Made by a program: the position numbers and the translations under genes
Origin: Saprospiraceae bacterium
GTDB lineage: Bacteria > Bacteroidota > Bacteroidia > Chitinophagales > Saprospiraceae
Direction: 5' to 3'
NCBI GenBank assembly: GCA_029262975.1
Contig: JAJCYJ010000004.1
Location: 1 to 7,397 of the forward strand
DNA length: 7,397 nt
The notes under the pieces: generated by a model
What the model was told of the DNA's origin: nothing
Databases searched by the model: none
Seen by the model: the letters and a program-made list of their open reading frames with translations, nothing else
In this document: positions 1 through 7,256 of the stretch, piece after piece
Layout of the letters: each line of letters starts with the position of its first letter
Position numbering within the stretch: position 1 is the stretch's first letter

Positions 1-1277
1 ATGACTTTGTTCATATCGTCAAGTGTACTATTAACCGTTGGGGAAATTCGAACACCGCCTGTAGGTGCTCCGGCAATACCATAATCGCTATATAGCTTTT
101 CAAATATTTTCATCGGGTCCTTTCCGGGAATATTGAATATAGTCACGCCTCCGCTAAATTGTTCTGATTGAGGTGTTACAAACTGAACGTCGGAAATTGA
201 TTCTTTTAGCCCATTTTTCAAATGTGTATTTAATTCTTTAACCCTGGATTCGAGATGATCTTTTCCAATTTGAAAATGAAAATCAAGAATGGTTGGTAGG
301 GTAGCTGTTGCTGGTGTGTTGCGTTGGCCAAGTACGCAAAGCTTTTCGTCTATTGAGGTTGACGACTCTTTCCATCCAGCCGCTATGATATTGGGCCAAA
401 GCTGTTCCTGATATTCTGGATGAACATACAAGATTCCATTTTCCATTGGCCCCATGAGCCATTTGTGCGTACTTGCGGTATAAAAACTACACCCTATAGT
501 AGCAAGATCTAAATTTAAAAAACCAAAAGACTGTGCTCCATCAATGAGGGTCATAATACCCTGAGAACGAGCCAGTTCGCATAAGTCTTGTGCAGGAAGG
601 GCAAGACCGCTGACATTTGAAATATGCGAAAAGGAAATCAGTCTGGTATTTGGAGAGATCGCTTCTCTGAATGGCCTTATTAAATCTTCCGGTGAATTTG
701 GATGTGCAGGCACATCAATAATTTTAACCTTAAATCCATATCGTTTGGCACGATGTCTCCAGGTCACGTGATTAGAAGGGTGATTTTGACCCCAGATAAT
801 GACTTCATCTTCGGGCGTAAAATCTAATCCGTTAATTATAATATTGTTCGCCTCGCTTGTATTCCTGGTTATACCAAGATCTTTTGACTGAACACCAAGA
901 TATCGTGCCATTTTTTCGAGGGCTACCTTTCTTTTTTCATTGAATTTATTTCTATTTTGAAAGGATACGTCCATAGCCAGATTACTTGTATTAGAACGTA
1001 GTTCTTCATTTACAAAATAGGGACATGGGCATAGATTGGCAGAATTAACCATAATATGTTCAGGCGATACAGTGAATTGTTTTTTTACCATTTCCCAGTA
1101 ATGTTCATCTCTGGTTTCTTCAGATTGGAACTGAGTGAACTCATGAAGGCGATTGTAATTAGTTTGATCTATTCTGAAGGACGGAAGGGTCAATCCTCCA
1201 GCAGCACCAATACCTATCAATTTTAAGAAATTTCTGCGTTTCTTAGTTGTAGCATTAGTTGGGATATGTCTGTCCAT
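1..1277 (-). CDS. Tat-exported class V-fold PLP-dependent aminotransferase-like protein (3' end cut off by window)
   Basis: Translating the minus strand from the ATG at 1277 gives 425 codons with no stop before the window edge. Residues 12-19 read KKRRNFLK, a near-perfect twin-arginine signal (R14, R15), followed by a Gly/Ala/Leu-rich stretch to about residue 31, so the protein is probably exported folded with its cofactor. The rest matches class V-fold PLP enzymes (isopenicillin N epimerase / cysteine desulfurase-like). A TRNTSEANN cofactor-binding segment lies near 135-143 and HPSNHVTWR near 165-173. LIDGAQS carries D246, expected to contact the pyridine nitrogen, and THKWLMGP carries K272, the expected Schiff-base lysine. 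GGVRISP near the C-terminus carries R410, a likely substrate-carboxylate ligand. Family members are usually about 420-440 residues, so little is missing. The substrate cannot be told: epimerase, lyase and desulfurase activities all occur in this fold. The start is set by the Tat motif; no Shine-Dalgarno is seen. Confidence 0.9.
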   Translation of the reverse strand, partial: MDRHIPTNATTKKRRNFLKLIGIGAAGGLTLPSFRIDQTNYNRLHEFTQFQSEETRDEHYWEMVKKQFTVSPEHIMVNSANLCPCPYFVNEELRSNTSNLAMDVSFQNRNKFNEKRKVALEKMARYLGVQSKDLGITRNTSEANNIIINGLDFTPEDEVIIWGQNHPSNHVTWRHRAKRYGFKVKIIDVPAHPNSPEDLIRPFREAISPNTRLISFSHISNVSGLALPAQDLCELARSQGIMTLIDGAQSFGFLNLDLATIGCSFYTASTHKWLMGPMENGILYVHPEYQEQLWPNIIAAGWKESSTSIDEKLCVLGQRNTPATATLPTILDFHFQIGKDHLESRVKELNTHLKNGLKESISDVQFVTPQSEQFSGGVTIFNIPGKDPMKIFEKLYSDYGIAGAPTGGVRISPTVNSTLDDMNKV

Positions 1278-1390
1278 TTTAAGATGATTTAGCTATTGGA
1301 AGTATTGAAATTATGTACTCAAGCTAAAATACTCAATTATATGCCATTCTTTTTATTGATGAAAAATTAAAAAGGGAATAGTTCGATTTT

Positions 1391-1461
1391 TATATTGGGA
1401 AACTCAATATATAGAAATACTGTCAGGTGTAGAAGATATGTATCCAGTGGTATTGAGTTTC
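1391..1461 (-). promoter_or_regulatory. Overlapping inverted repeats upstream of the aminotransferase gene
   Basis: Two inverted repeats share a segment. An 11-bp repeat pairs 1399-1409 (gaaactcaata) with 1451-1461 (tattgagtttc). A 7-bp repeat pairs 1391-1397 (tatattg) with 1405-1411 (caatata). In a minus-strand transcript the middle segment can pair with either partner but not both, an arrangement seen in leader attenuators. The element lies in the 223-bp gap between the LOR gene and the aminotransferase gene, 114 bp or more upstream of the latter's start. The stems are AT-rich and weak and no U-tract follows, so a regulatory role is only inferred. Confidence 0.25.
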
Positions 1462-1500
1462 AGGAATTTAATACTCCTTGTTTTATATTTGATTAGATGA

Positions 1501-1995
1501 CTAACCGGAAGATTCAAGGTCTTTGATTATGTTAATGATAATGACAACAGTCAATATGAGTTGGTCATCCTTTCCATCTTCTATGGCCACTCCATATGTA
1601 TCCGTCATTTTCCAAATGTCCTTTGAAACATATGCGAATTCTCGACCATCTTGAAAAAATTTGAATTCAAATCCCCAAAAATTTCCTTCAACATAAAAAG
1701 CATCAGGATCTTCGAGGGATTCTACAAATATTTCAGGTTTAAAACTGAATGATTTTACTATTTTGAACAGATCCTTTCCATTCTTGGAAATAAAAAAAGT
1801 GGGTTGAAAGGTGAGTAACTTTTGTCTTATGTAGAATAGTTCTTCGCCCTCAACATTCTTAACTATATATTTTTTCCTAAGCGATAATGGTTTGCCTTCA
1901 GCATGTAAAATCTCGACATCCTGCTCATTAACGACGTGATAATTTCCTTTCAAAGACCACATGTTCTTTTTAATCTTGAATTTCTTGTAAGACAT
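1501..1995 (-). CDS. LURP-one-related (LOR) / YxjI-like tubby-fold protein
   Basis: A 164-residue protein whose length and motif order match the LURP-one-related family (PF04525; Bacillus YxjI type). These proteins form a beta-barrel around a buried hydrophobic C-terminal helix, as in tubby and phospholipid scramblase proteins. Visible landmarks are IRQKLL (56-61) followed by PTFFI (65-69), the alternating strand pattern through 75-91, VEGNFWGFEF (102-111), a lysine-containing strand near 121-129, DTYGV (132-136), and a very hydrophobic segment at 146-157 (LILTVVIIINII) that corresponds to the central helix. There is no signal peptide, so it is probably cytosolic or loosely membrane-associated. 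No molecular function is established for bacterial members. It stands alone, 188 bp downstream of the DUF2911 gene. Start ATG at 1995, stop TAG. Confidence 0.85.
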   Translation of the reverse strand: MSYKKFKIKKNMWSLKGNYHVVNEQDVEILHAEGKPLSLRKKYIVKNVEGEELFYIRQKLLTFQPTFFISKNGKDLFKIVKSFSFKPEIFVESLEDPDAFYVEGNFWGFEFKFFQDGREFAYVSKDIWKMTDTYGVAIEDGKDDQLILTVVIIINIIKDLESSG

Positions 1996-2183
1996 AGATT
2001 TTGTTTCTAAAAAAGTACAAAGAAGTTAGCCGTGTACCCGTTTATTCAGATGTATCCTTTGCAAAAATCGATGAGCAGTGTCTATGTGAGTGGTTTTGGT
2101 ATATATGTTACCTGCTGCACTACAATCTTAGAGTCTTGCAAGCATCCACTTTGATGGTCATAGATGAATTGACGTGAAAAGAA

Positions 2184-3083
2184 TTAATTTCCTCTTTGAG
2201 CTTCAAATATTAGATGCGCAACTTCCTTTTTTTGTCTTTCTAATTCTTCTAAGTCATTTATCCGATATTCTTCCTTTTCATATTTCATTAAATTAGTGCG
2301 AGCGACACTTTTTTCTATTTCGATTAGAGCTAAATCATAGCGATGTGTCTTTCTATATATGCCGACTTTTATATTTTGAGCCCATCCTATATTACCCCCT
2401 TCTTGGATCATTTTATCAGCCAATAAGAGCCCGTCATTATAGTTCATATTTTGATATAATAGATAATCGGCCCCCAATCCATACTCGTCCAGATCATTAA
2501 TTTTATCTGCTATTAGAAGCTGCTCGATATATTTCAGGGTAACTGCATCAATGTTTGTATCTATTCTGAAAGCAACCTGTGTATTTACCCAATTAATATA
2601 AACGATTGCATTATTTGGAACCAGATCTATATCAAATGTCAACGTTTCATAACGTCGATTGGATGGAGTAGACTTTGAGCTAAATCGGGCAACATCCAGG
2701 GCAGGATCATAATTGTAACTTCCATAAAGAGTTGTATCTCTGTTAAATATGATCACCCATTCTTCTTTATTCGGGATGGTAAATAGGGAATACCTTCCTT
2801 TGTCTATCTGCTGACCACCGACTTTGACCGATTTGTCAAAACTTATCTTTGTACAATATCCGGCACCTGTGCGCCACACTTTGTTCCAGGGTACCAAGCC
2901 ACCAAATATTTTTCTATTTCGAACGGAGGGTCTTTCATATTCTATTTCAACTTTTGTGTCACCTACAACTTGGTATATCTTACCCATGTGACTCAGTGGA
3001 GGAAATTCATGTTGAGCTATGATAGAGATACTAGTGCTGAAGAATAGAGCTATTGTTAACTGGAGAATATTCTTTTTATTCAT
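2184..3083 (-). CDS. Secreted DUF2911 domain protein with helical C-terminal extension
   Basis: A 299-residue protein from the ATG at 3083. A longer reading from TTG at 3092 is possible, but the ATG gives a cleaner signal peptide: basic MNKKN, hydrophobic core 6-22, likely cleavage after A23 or Q24. The DUF2911 domain follows at about 28-165. Its hallmarks are visible: VGDTKVEIEYERPSVRNR (41-57), KIFGGLVPWNKVWRTGAGY (58-76), a GRYSLFTIP strand (96-104) and EEWVIIFN (107-114). After it, residues about 180-299 are helical with spaced Ala, Leu and Tyr resembling degenerate TPR-type repeats, a common companion of DUF2911. It is probably periplasmic or otherwise outside the cytoplasm. The biochemical role of DUF2911 is unknown. 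It lies 183 bp from the peptidase locus and is likely transcribed separately. Stop TAA. Confidence 0.88.
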   Translation of the reverse strand: MNKKNILQLTIALFFSTSISIIAQHEFPPLSHMGKIYQVVGDTKVEIEYERPSVRNRKIFGGLVPWNKVWRTGAGYCTKISFDKSVKVGGQQIDKGRYSLFTIPNKEEWVIIFNRDTTLYGSYNYDPALDVARFSSKSTPSNRRYETLTFDIDLVPNNAIVYINWVNTQVAFRIDTNIDAVTLKYIEQLLIADKINDLDEYGLGADYLLYQNMNYNDGLLLADKMIQEGGNIGWAQNIKVGIYRKTHRYDLALIEIEKSVARTNLMKYEKEEYRINDLEELERQKKEVAHLIFEAQRGN

Positions 3084-3220
3084 TGGTTTCAATTTATAAA
3101 ATATTCAAATATTATACTTACAGAGTCCTGAATTAATGGACTTATTCGAGTTAGAATAATATCATTTTATAATTATTTTGATTGTTAGCTACTCAATCTT
3201 GATTTGAAATTTTTGCACGA

Positions 3221-3243
3221 TTTAAAATCTGAAAGCAGATTTC
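3221..3243 (-). terminator. Candidate hairpin terminator after the S9 peptidase gene
   Basis: Arms 3225-3231 (aaatctg) and 3236-3242 (cagattt) form a perfect 7-bp stem with a 4-nt loop, extended by one G-U wobble (3243/3224). It starts 24 bp past the peptidase stop codon. In the minus-strand transcript the stem ends in UUUU then AAA, so the U-tract is short and part of the stem. It is placed well for intrinsic termination but is weak. Confidence 0.35.
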
Positions 3244-3266
3244 AAAAAATGTAAGATCATTTATTT

Positions 3267-4790
3267 TTAATACCCTTTATTGTAGCCTTTTTCGATTGCC
3301 GGAATTCCATTTTTCATCCAACTCGGCATATCTTTTCCCATTAAAAAGTGATCGAAATACTGCTGCATTCTTATATTGAAATCCACTATATTTTCTCGTT
3401 TTGTAGGCCAGTGGGGTTCATTATTATAATTGAGCATCCATACAGGCTTTTGTAGTCGTCTTAGCGCCACGAATAATTCAATTCCCTGGTACCAGGGCAC
3501 AGCGGTGTCATGATCATTATGCATCAGTAGTAGGGGTGTTTTAATATTATCTACAAAAAATATGGGAGAGTTTTCAAAATACCGCATCGGGTACTCCCAA
3601 AGTGTTCCACCAATTCTGCTTTGGGTTTTTTCGTATTGAAACATCCTGCTAAGTCCTGTTCCCCAACGAATTCCGCCATAAGCACTTATCATATTGGCAA
3701 CAGGAGCACCTGATTCTGCACACGCAAATAGATCGGTCTTCGTGGCAAGATAAGCAGTTTGATATCCGCCCCAACTATGTCCCTGCATCCCTATGCGCTC
3801 TTTGTCTACAAAACCCTTATCTATTAAATGTGTGACCCCAGGAATTACAGCGTTATAACAACTCGGCCCTGGATACCCGTCTTTATAAATGATATCTGGA
3901 ATAAAAATTAAATATCCTCGACTTGCATAAAATGATGGATTCACAACAGATCGATGAGGAAATGCACCCCAGTAACGATGAATATTATCTGCATTGCGCT
4001 CATAAAAATAAACGATCATCGGATATTCTTTATTGGCATCAAAGTCTCCAGGTTTATAAAGTAATCCTTCCAGTGAAAGTCCATCCAGAGATGTCCAATT
4101 TATCATTTCTACCGTACTCCATTTTTTTTCTTTTTGTTGTGGATTAGCATCGCTAAGTTTAATAGTGCTTGTGAAATTTATATTTGCAGACAGGAGGTCT
4201 GGAAAGACATGATGGTTCTCCTTGGTATAGATTAATTGATTTGCCGATGACGCTTTTTGCAAATTGCGTAATCGTCCTGATTCACTGATTAAAATTTCAA
4301 TTGTGTTATGGGTCGTGAAGGAGGCAAAGGACTCCATTCTGGTGACCTCATTAAATATGTGTAATATGTCTTCATTTAAATCAACATACGGTCTGTCAGG
4401 GTCCAAATGCCTGATACGGATTTTATCTTGTGTAGACCTTCCATTAGTAATACGCTCTGTAGTGAGTACTGGACCGAGATCAACTTTCCAAATATCATAC
4501 CTGTCGTAGATGAGTATACTTTGATCGTTTTCTGTCCATCCTCCTAATCCATAAGGACGAGGAAAGTCGGGATGATCATCTAATTCGTCTGTAATGGAAG
4601 TCGTTATCTGCCCGGATACATTTATAATTTTGTTTTCTGCAATGTTGTACACATTGTAGGTTGTATCAATAGCATTGTACCAATACAGGTATTTCCCATC
4701 AGGTGAAATATCTTCAAATCCCCGGACTGCTTTTGCAATCATTAATTGTTCTTCTGAATTTTGATCCAGGAGATAAATATCATTTGTCAC
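3267..4790 (-). CDS. C-terminal part of S9 peptidase: end of propeller plus catalytic domain
   Basis: A 507-residue open frame starting at GTG 4790, two codons after the TGA that ends the upstream part. Residues 1-215 continue beta-propeller blades (SPDGKYLYWYN at 29-39, a WTENDQSILIYDRYDIW stretch at 85-101). Residues about 225-490 are the alpha/beta hydrolase domain: a YPMIVYFYE strand (256-264), nucleophile S339 in GMQGHSWGGY, acid D428 in HNDHDTAVPW, and H460 in NEPHWP. All catalytic residues of peptidase family S9 are present. On its own this product has no signal peptide and starts mid-domain, so it is more likely a fragment than a true gene start. GTG is a poor start, but reinitiation from the adjacent stop is conceivable. 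Stop TAA. Confidence 0.85.
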   Translation of the reverse strand: MTNDIYLLDQNSEEQLMIAKAVRGFEDISPDGKYLYWYNAIDTTYNVYNIAENKIINVSGQITTSITDELDDHPDFPRPYGLGGWTENDQSILIYDRYDIWKVDLGPVLTTERITNGRSTQDKIRIRHLDPDRPYVDLNEDILHIFNEVTRMESFASFTTHNTIEILISESGRLRNLQKASSANQLIYTKENHHVFPDLLSANINFTSTIKLSDANPQQKEKKWSTVEMINWTSLDGLSLEGLLYKPGDFDANKEYPMIVYFYERNADNIHRYWGAFPHRSVVNPSFYASRGYLIFIPDIIYKDGYPGPSCYNAVIPGVTHLIDKGFVDKERIGMQGHSWGGYQTAYLATKTDLFACAESGAPVANMISAYGGIRWGTGLSRMFQYEKTQSRIGGTLWEYPMRYFENSPIFFVDNIKTPLLLMHNDHDTAVPWYQGIELFVALRRLQKPVWMLNYNNEPHWPTKRENIVDFNIRMQQYFDHFLMGKDMPSWMKNGIPAIEKGYNKGY

Positions 4791-4808
4791 CGGGAATCAT
4801 TCCCATGA
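4787..4808 (-). other. Small hairpin enclosing the in-frame TGA
   Basis: Plus-strand bases 4792-4804 form a hyphenated palindrome, gggaat-c-attccc. In the minus-strand mRNA this is GGGAA-UGA-UUCCC: a 5-bp stem whose 3-nt loop is exactly the interrupting stop codon. Outer UCA (4808-4806) and UGA (4789-4787) can add three pairs across a small internal loop. The GTG codon that begins the downstream frame lies in the 3' flank. It may be coincidental; no known readthrough element is recognised. Confidence 0.3.
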
Positions 4809-6083
4809 GACATTCATTAAATAGGGTTCACTGTTGATACCGCAGGCATATCGGTGATTCTTATCTTTATTTTGACCAAAAGAGACTTCCGGGATATCCT
4901 TATTACCCAATTGAATGACTCTTCCGGATGGGATGTGAAAGACTGCTTGAAATCCCTTTTGTACGTCTTTCTCCTCCTCGACATTTTGTTGAGTATGTAG
5001 CCGACTATCCATATATGACCATACTTCTACCTTTATGACCTCATCTTCGAGCAGGGTAGAGTCCTTCTTAATAGGCGAGGGCATAGTCTGAAAGAATAGC
5101 TTGGATCCATCTTGTGAAAAATCAAGCGGTTGATGATGATTCAGAACCCCGGCGTTCATTATATCAGTGTGACTCAGCACGATCGAAGCGGTATCATCTT
5201 GATTTTTCCAGATTGCTAATTCATAATTGGGAAAGTAGGATTTAGCATCTTCCTTACTTACTAAATAGGCTGCCTGGGCGCCATCTTGGGAGAGCTCGAG
5301 CTGTTCATATATGTGGGATCCGTGCGCTATAGATTTTCTGGATTTAGATGTGAAATCATAGACAACTATACCTTCGGCGTTCAGACTGTCATTTTCCAAA
5401 GAGTGCAGGATCATGAAAGGCTTTTCTTTTGCCAGCTTAACATCCTTAATATATTTCAAAGTATCATGAGTATGCCGTTCAAGGTCATAGGCGATTATAT
5501 GATAGCCATTTTTATCCCCGGGCTTTTTGGCTTTTTTCACTTGGGTCGTATCTGATTTGTCGTTCTTTGATGTATCTATGAGTGCATATTCATCCAAAGT
5601 GTAGACCATGGCACCATTCCATTCTTCCGGTATTTCAAATGATCGTACATGCGGAATTTTTATTAATTCATTCCGCTGCACATTGTATATACCAAGTGTA
5701 TCACAGGGCATCTCCTTCTCAGGTGTTTTTACTCTCTGTAACGCCCGGATGCTGTCCAGGTGAGGTGTGATTATAAAGACCACATAATTAGCATCTTCTG
5801 TAATTTCAAATTTATGTCCCCGAGCATATGACAATACGCTGCGCCCGTCAGTGGTTTGAATTTTTAAATTTGGGTCACCTTTTCCGGGCACTTGGTGGAA
5901 AACTACGAAGGAACCATCAGACGAGATTTTCTCCTCTGTGATCCGGTTCCAGAGATCATAGTCAGTAAAGTCGAGTGACCTTTTGTCTGACTGACCGGTT
6001 ATCAATTCGGGGATACAACACAAAAGAGTAATGAGGATGAAGAATTTGGATAAAAGATGCTGGTTGCTCAATATGCTTTTCAT
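4797..6083 (-). CDS. N-terminal part of S9 peptidase: signal peptide plus beta-propeller
   Basis: A 428-residue open frame from ATG 6083 to TGA 4797. Residues 1-30 are a classical Sec signal peptide: basic N-terminus, hydrophobic FFILITLLCCI core, probable cleavage around G30-Q31. The C22-C23 pair lacks a proper lipobox, so a lipoprotein is unlikely. From DFTDYDLWNRI (38-48) it follows the pattern of Bacteroidota S9 peptidases, with propeller strands of the type ISSDGSFVVFHQV, TEDANYVVFI and LSQDGAQAAYLV, and an acidic/lysine-rich loop near 165-190. It contains no catalytic residues. As it stands it would be an exported, incomplete propeller; it only makes sense as the front half of the peptidase continued after the TGA. 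It lies divergent from the plus-strand membrane-protein gene, 225 bp away, and no Shine-Dalgarno is present. Confidence 0.87.
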   Translation of the reverse strand: MKSILSNQHLLSKFFILITLLCCIPELITGQSDKRSLDFTDYDLWNRITEEKISSDGSFVVFHQVPGKGDPNLKIQTTDGRSVLSYARGHKFEITEDANYVVFIITPHLDSIRALQRVKTPEKEMPCDTLGIYNVQRNELIKIPHVRSFEIPEEWNGAMVYTLDEYALIDTSKNDKSDTTQVKKAKKPGDKNGYHIIAYDLERHTHDTLKYIKDVKLAKEKPFMILHSLENDSLNAEGIVVYDFTSKSRKSIAHGSHIYEQLELSQDGAQAAYLVSKEDAKSYFPNYELAIWKNQDDTASIVLSHTDIMNAGVLNHHQPLDFSQDGSKLFFQTMPSPIKKDSTLLEDEVIKVEVWSYMDSRLHTQQNVEEEKDVQKGFQAVFHIPSGRVIQLGNKDIPEVSFGQNKDKNHRYACGINSEPYLMNVSWE

Positions 6084-6215
6084 TGATGTAAGTTAAGACG
6101 TAACACTTTGGGTGCCGGATGAATCATGAATATAGGAAATGATGAACAAATAACCAGATTTGACCCGGTCTGGGTGAATGTCTCATTCTTTTCCAAAACC
6201 TTGTACCATCAAAAA

Positions 6216-6274
6216 ACTGGAAAAAGTCAAGAATTTCTTGACTGGAAAAAGCGGAATTATTTCTTAAAATAATT
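6216..6274. promoter_or_regulatory. Palindrome flanked by direct repeats between divergent genes
   Basis: An 8-bp inverted repeat, gtcaagaa (6226-6233) and ttcttgac (6235-6242), has a 1-nt centre. It is overlapped on both sides by an 11-bp direct repeat, actggaaaaag, at 6216-6226 and 6241-6251 (25-bp period). Immediately right is a second inverted repeat, aattattt (6255-6262) and aaataatt (6267-6274). The cluster sits between the peptidase gene and the divergent membrane-protein gene, 34 bp from the latter's start. This is where an operator for a dimeric regulator would be expected, but no regulator gene is in the window. Confidence 0.35.
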
Positions 6275-6308
6275 ACCTTTTTTCTTTTTTTCACTCAAAA
6301 CATTTAAC

Positions 6309-6728
6309 ATGAACTGGACAAAGTATTCTATTGCCACATTGATTGGGGGAGTCGCCTATTTTTTCTTGGGTTGGTTAATCTTTGGTATCCTGCTAAGGAG
6401 CATGACTGCATTACCTGAAGATATTGCGGCTGTGGTGCAAATCCCTGAGGATCAATTTAAAATCAGCTACATGATCATCAGCTGTTTGATTATTGGAGCT
6501 CTTTATAGTCTTATTTTGTTGAAATGGGCCAATGTATCTACATTTGCCGGAGGATTCAAGACATGCGCACTAGTTGGTGTACTTATTGGTTTGGCTGTGG
6601 GTTTCAGTATGTCGTCGATGTATAAAATGCTTACGATCAATCAAATTTTCATTAATGCTGTGGGCGAAATATTTGCAAGTGGTATTGCAGGTGGATTGAT
6701 TGGACTCTATTTAGGTAAGAGTAAGTAA
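6309..6728 (+). CDS. Small four-helix integral membrane protein, function unknown
   Basis: A 139-residue, very hydrophobic protein with four predicted transmembrane segments at about 8-29, 53-72, 84-102 and 113-135. Glycine pairs lie in the first, third and fourth helices (GGVAYFFLGW, GVLIGLAVG, GIAGGLIGLYLG). A polar loop at 31-52 (MTALPEDIAAVVQIPEDQF) joins helices 1 and 2, and a short basic C-terminus (GKSK) suggests a cytoplasmic end. The architecture resembles small DUF1761-like membrane proteins, but that assignment is a guess. It is the only complete plus-strand gene here. The ATG at 6309 is preceded by A/T-rich sequence with no Shine-Dalgarno, as elsewhere in the window. The stop is TAA, with no clear terminator directly after. 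No transport or catalytic motif is visible. Confidence 0.8.
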   Translation: MNWTKYSIATLIGGVAYFFLGWLIFGILLRSMTALPEDIAAVVQIPEDQFKISYMIISCLIIGALYSLILLKWANVSTFAGGFKTCALVGVLIGLAVGFSMSSMYKMLTINQIFINAVGEIFASGIAGGLIGLYLGKSK

Positions 6729-6836
6729 CTGAGGCAATTCTGACTCTTTAAGTGTAGTGGTTCGCATCGACATTTTCTACTGGGCCATGTACGACCAGTT
6801 CCTTGCGATATTATAGAAATTGGTAATGCAGGCATC

Positions 6837-6867
6837 TCCAGGAGTTTAGTTAAAAACTAACCCTGGA
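6837..6867. repeat. Inverted repeat / two-part hairpin
   Basis: Outer arms tccagg (6837-6842) and cctgga (6862-6867) and inner arms ttagtt (6846-6851) and aactaa (6855-6860) give 12 base pairs separated by a small 3x1 internal loop, with an AAA loop at the tip. It begins 108 bp past the membrane-protein stop. No U-tract follows on either strand, so it is not a typical intrinsic terminator; it may be an RNA 3' structure or an operator. Confidence 0.4.
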
Positions 6868-7223
6868 TAGCAGAAAGATTCAAGAATTGGTGTTTTATAA
6901 AAGGTGTTTGGCCAATGCTTTTTGATAGTTACAGGAGTTAGACTGACGGATGTGGTTACGACATTTGTAGCCTTAAATGAGCATTCTAATTTAATATTTA
7001 ATTCCGCGCGATTCTTGTCTTAAGAATCTGAATTACGCTATTTAATATCCCTACAAAATCATGATTATAAATTCAATGTAGGGCAGGATTTATTTGAGTT
7101 GTCATGATGAGCTGTATTTAAAACTGTACAAGATTTCAAATTGATTCTTTTCGGTATTATTTAAAACTAAATAACCTAATCTTTCTGGAGGTCGTCAATA
7201 CGGATTAAGTGTGCATACATTAA

Positions 7224-7256
7224 TTTGTAGAGTAGGGTATAGAATCGTTATTATTG
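7224..7256 (+). promoter_or_regulatory. Weak Bacteroidota-type promoter candidate
   Basis: TTTG at 7224-7227 is followed 21 nt later by TATTATTG at 7249-7256, one mismatch from the TAnnTTTG -7 element described for Bacteroidota. The spacing agrees with the known -33/-7 arrangement. It lies about 85 bp upstream of the possible start codon at 7340. Such short motifs arise often by chance in AT-rich DNA. Confidence 0.25.

Larger units (their letters stand above)
3267..6083 (-). pseudogene. S9 family (prolyl oligopeptidase-type) peptidase gene interrupted by one in-frame TGA
   Basis: Reading one minus-strand frame from ATG 6083 to TAA 3267 gives 938 sense positions broken only by TGA at 4797-4799. 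The codons around it are SWE-stop-FPV, then TNDIYLLD. The total length and order (signal peptide, long beta-propeller, C-terminal alpha/beta hydrolase) are those of the large secreted S9 peptidases of Bacteroidota. In joined numbering the triad is S770 (GHSWGG), D859 (HDTAVP) and H891 (EPHWP), all present. The stop falls inside the propeller. Every other codon is open and motifs are intact, so any inactivation is recent. Alternatives are a base-calling error, stop-codon readthrough, or reinitiation at the GTG at 4790. The single-nucleotide precursor could be GGA, CGA, TGG or another near codon; homologues would tell which. If intact, the enzyme would hydrolyse peptides outside the cytoplasm. 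Confidence 0.75.

Noticed and set aside
3090..3092. TTG at 3092 as start of the DUF2911 gene
   Set aside because: The ATG three codons later gives a normal signal peptide and is the stronger start.
3923..4509. Plus-strand open frames (3923-4147, 4264-4509) opposite the peptidase catalytic part
   Set aside because: They lie antisense to a strongly conserved coding frame and their translations show no recognisable domain or plausible composition.
4797..4799. TGA as a recoded sense codon (glycine or tryptophan genetic code, or selenocysteine)
   Set aside because: Only one in-frame TGA occurs across the window's coding sequence, TGG is used for Trp, the genes are Bacteroidota-like, and no bacterial selenocysteine insertion hairpin or Cys-site context is evident. 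Alternative-code genomes would show many.
5286..5770. Plus-strand open frames (5286-5555, 5582-5770) opposite the peptidase propeller
   Set aside because: Antisense shadows of a real gene; the translations are Cys/His/Phe-rich without family features.
4796..6083. Upstream peptidase part as a lipoprotein (C22-C23 in the signal peptide)
   Set aside because: The residues before the cysteines (T-L-L) do not fit the lipobox, which needs a small residue directly before Cys, and the hydrophobic core continues past them.
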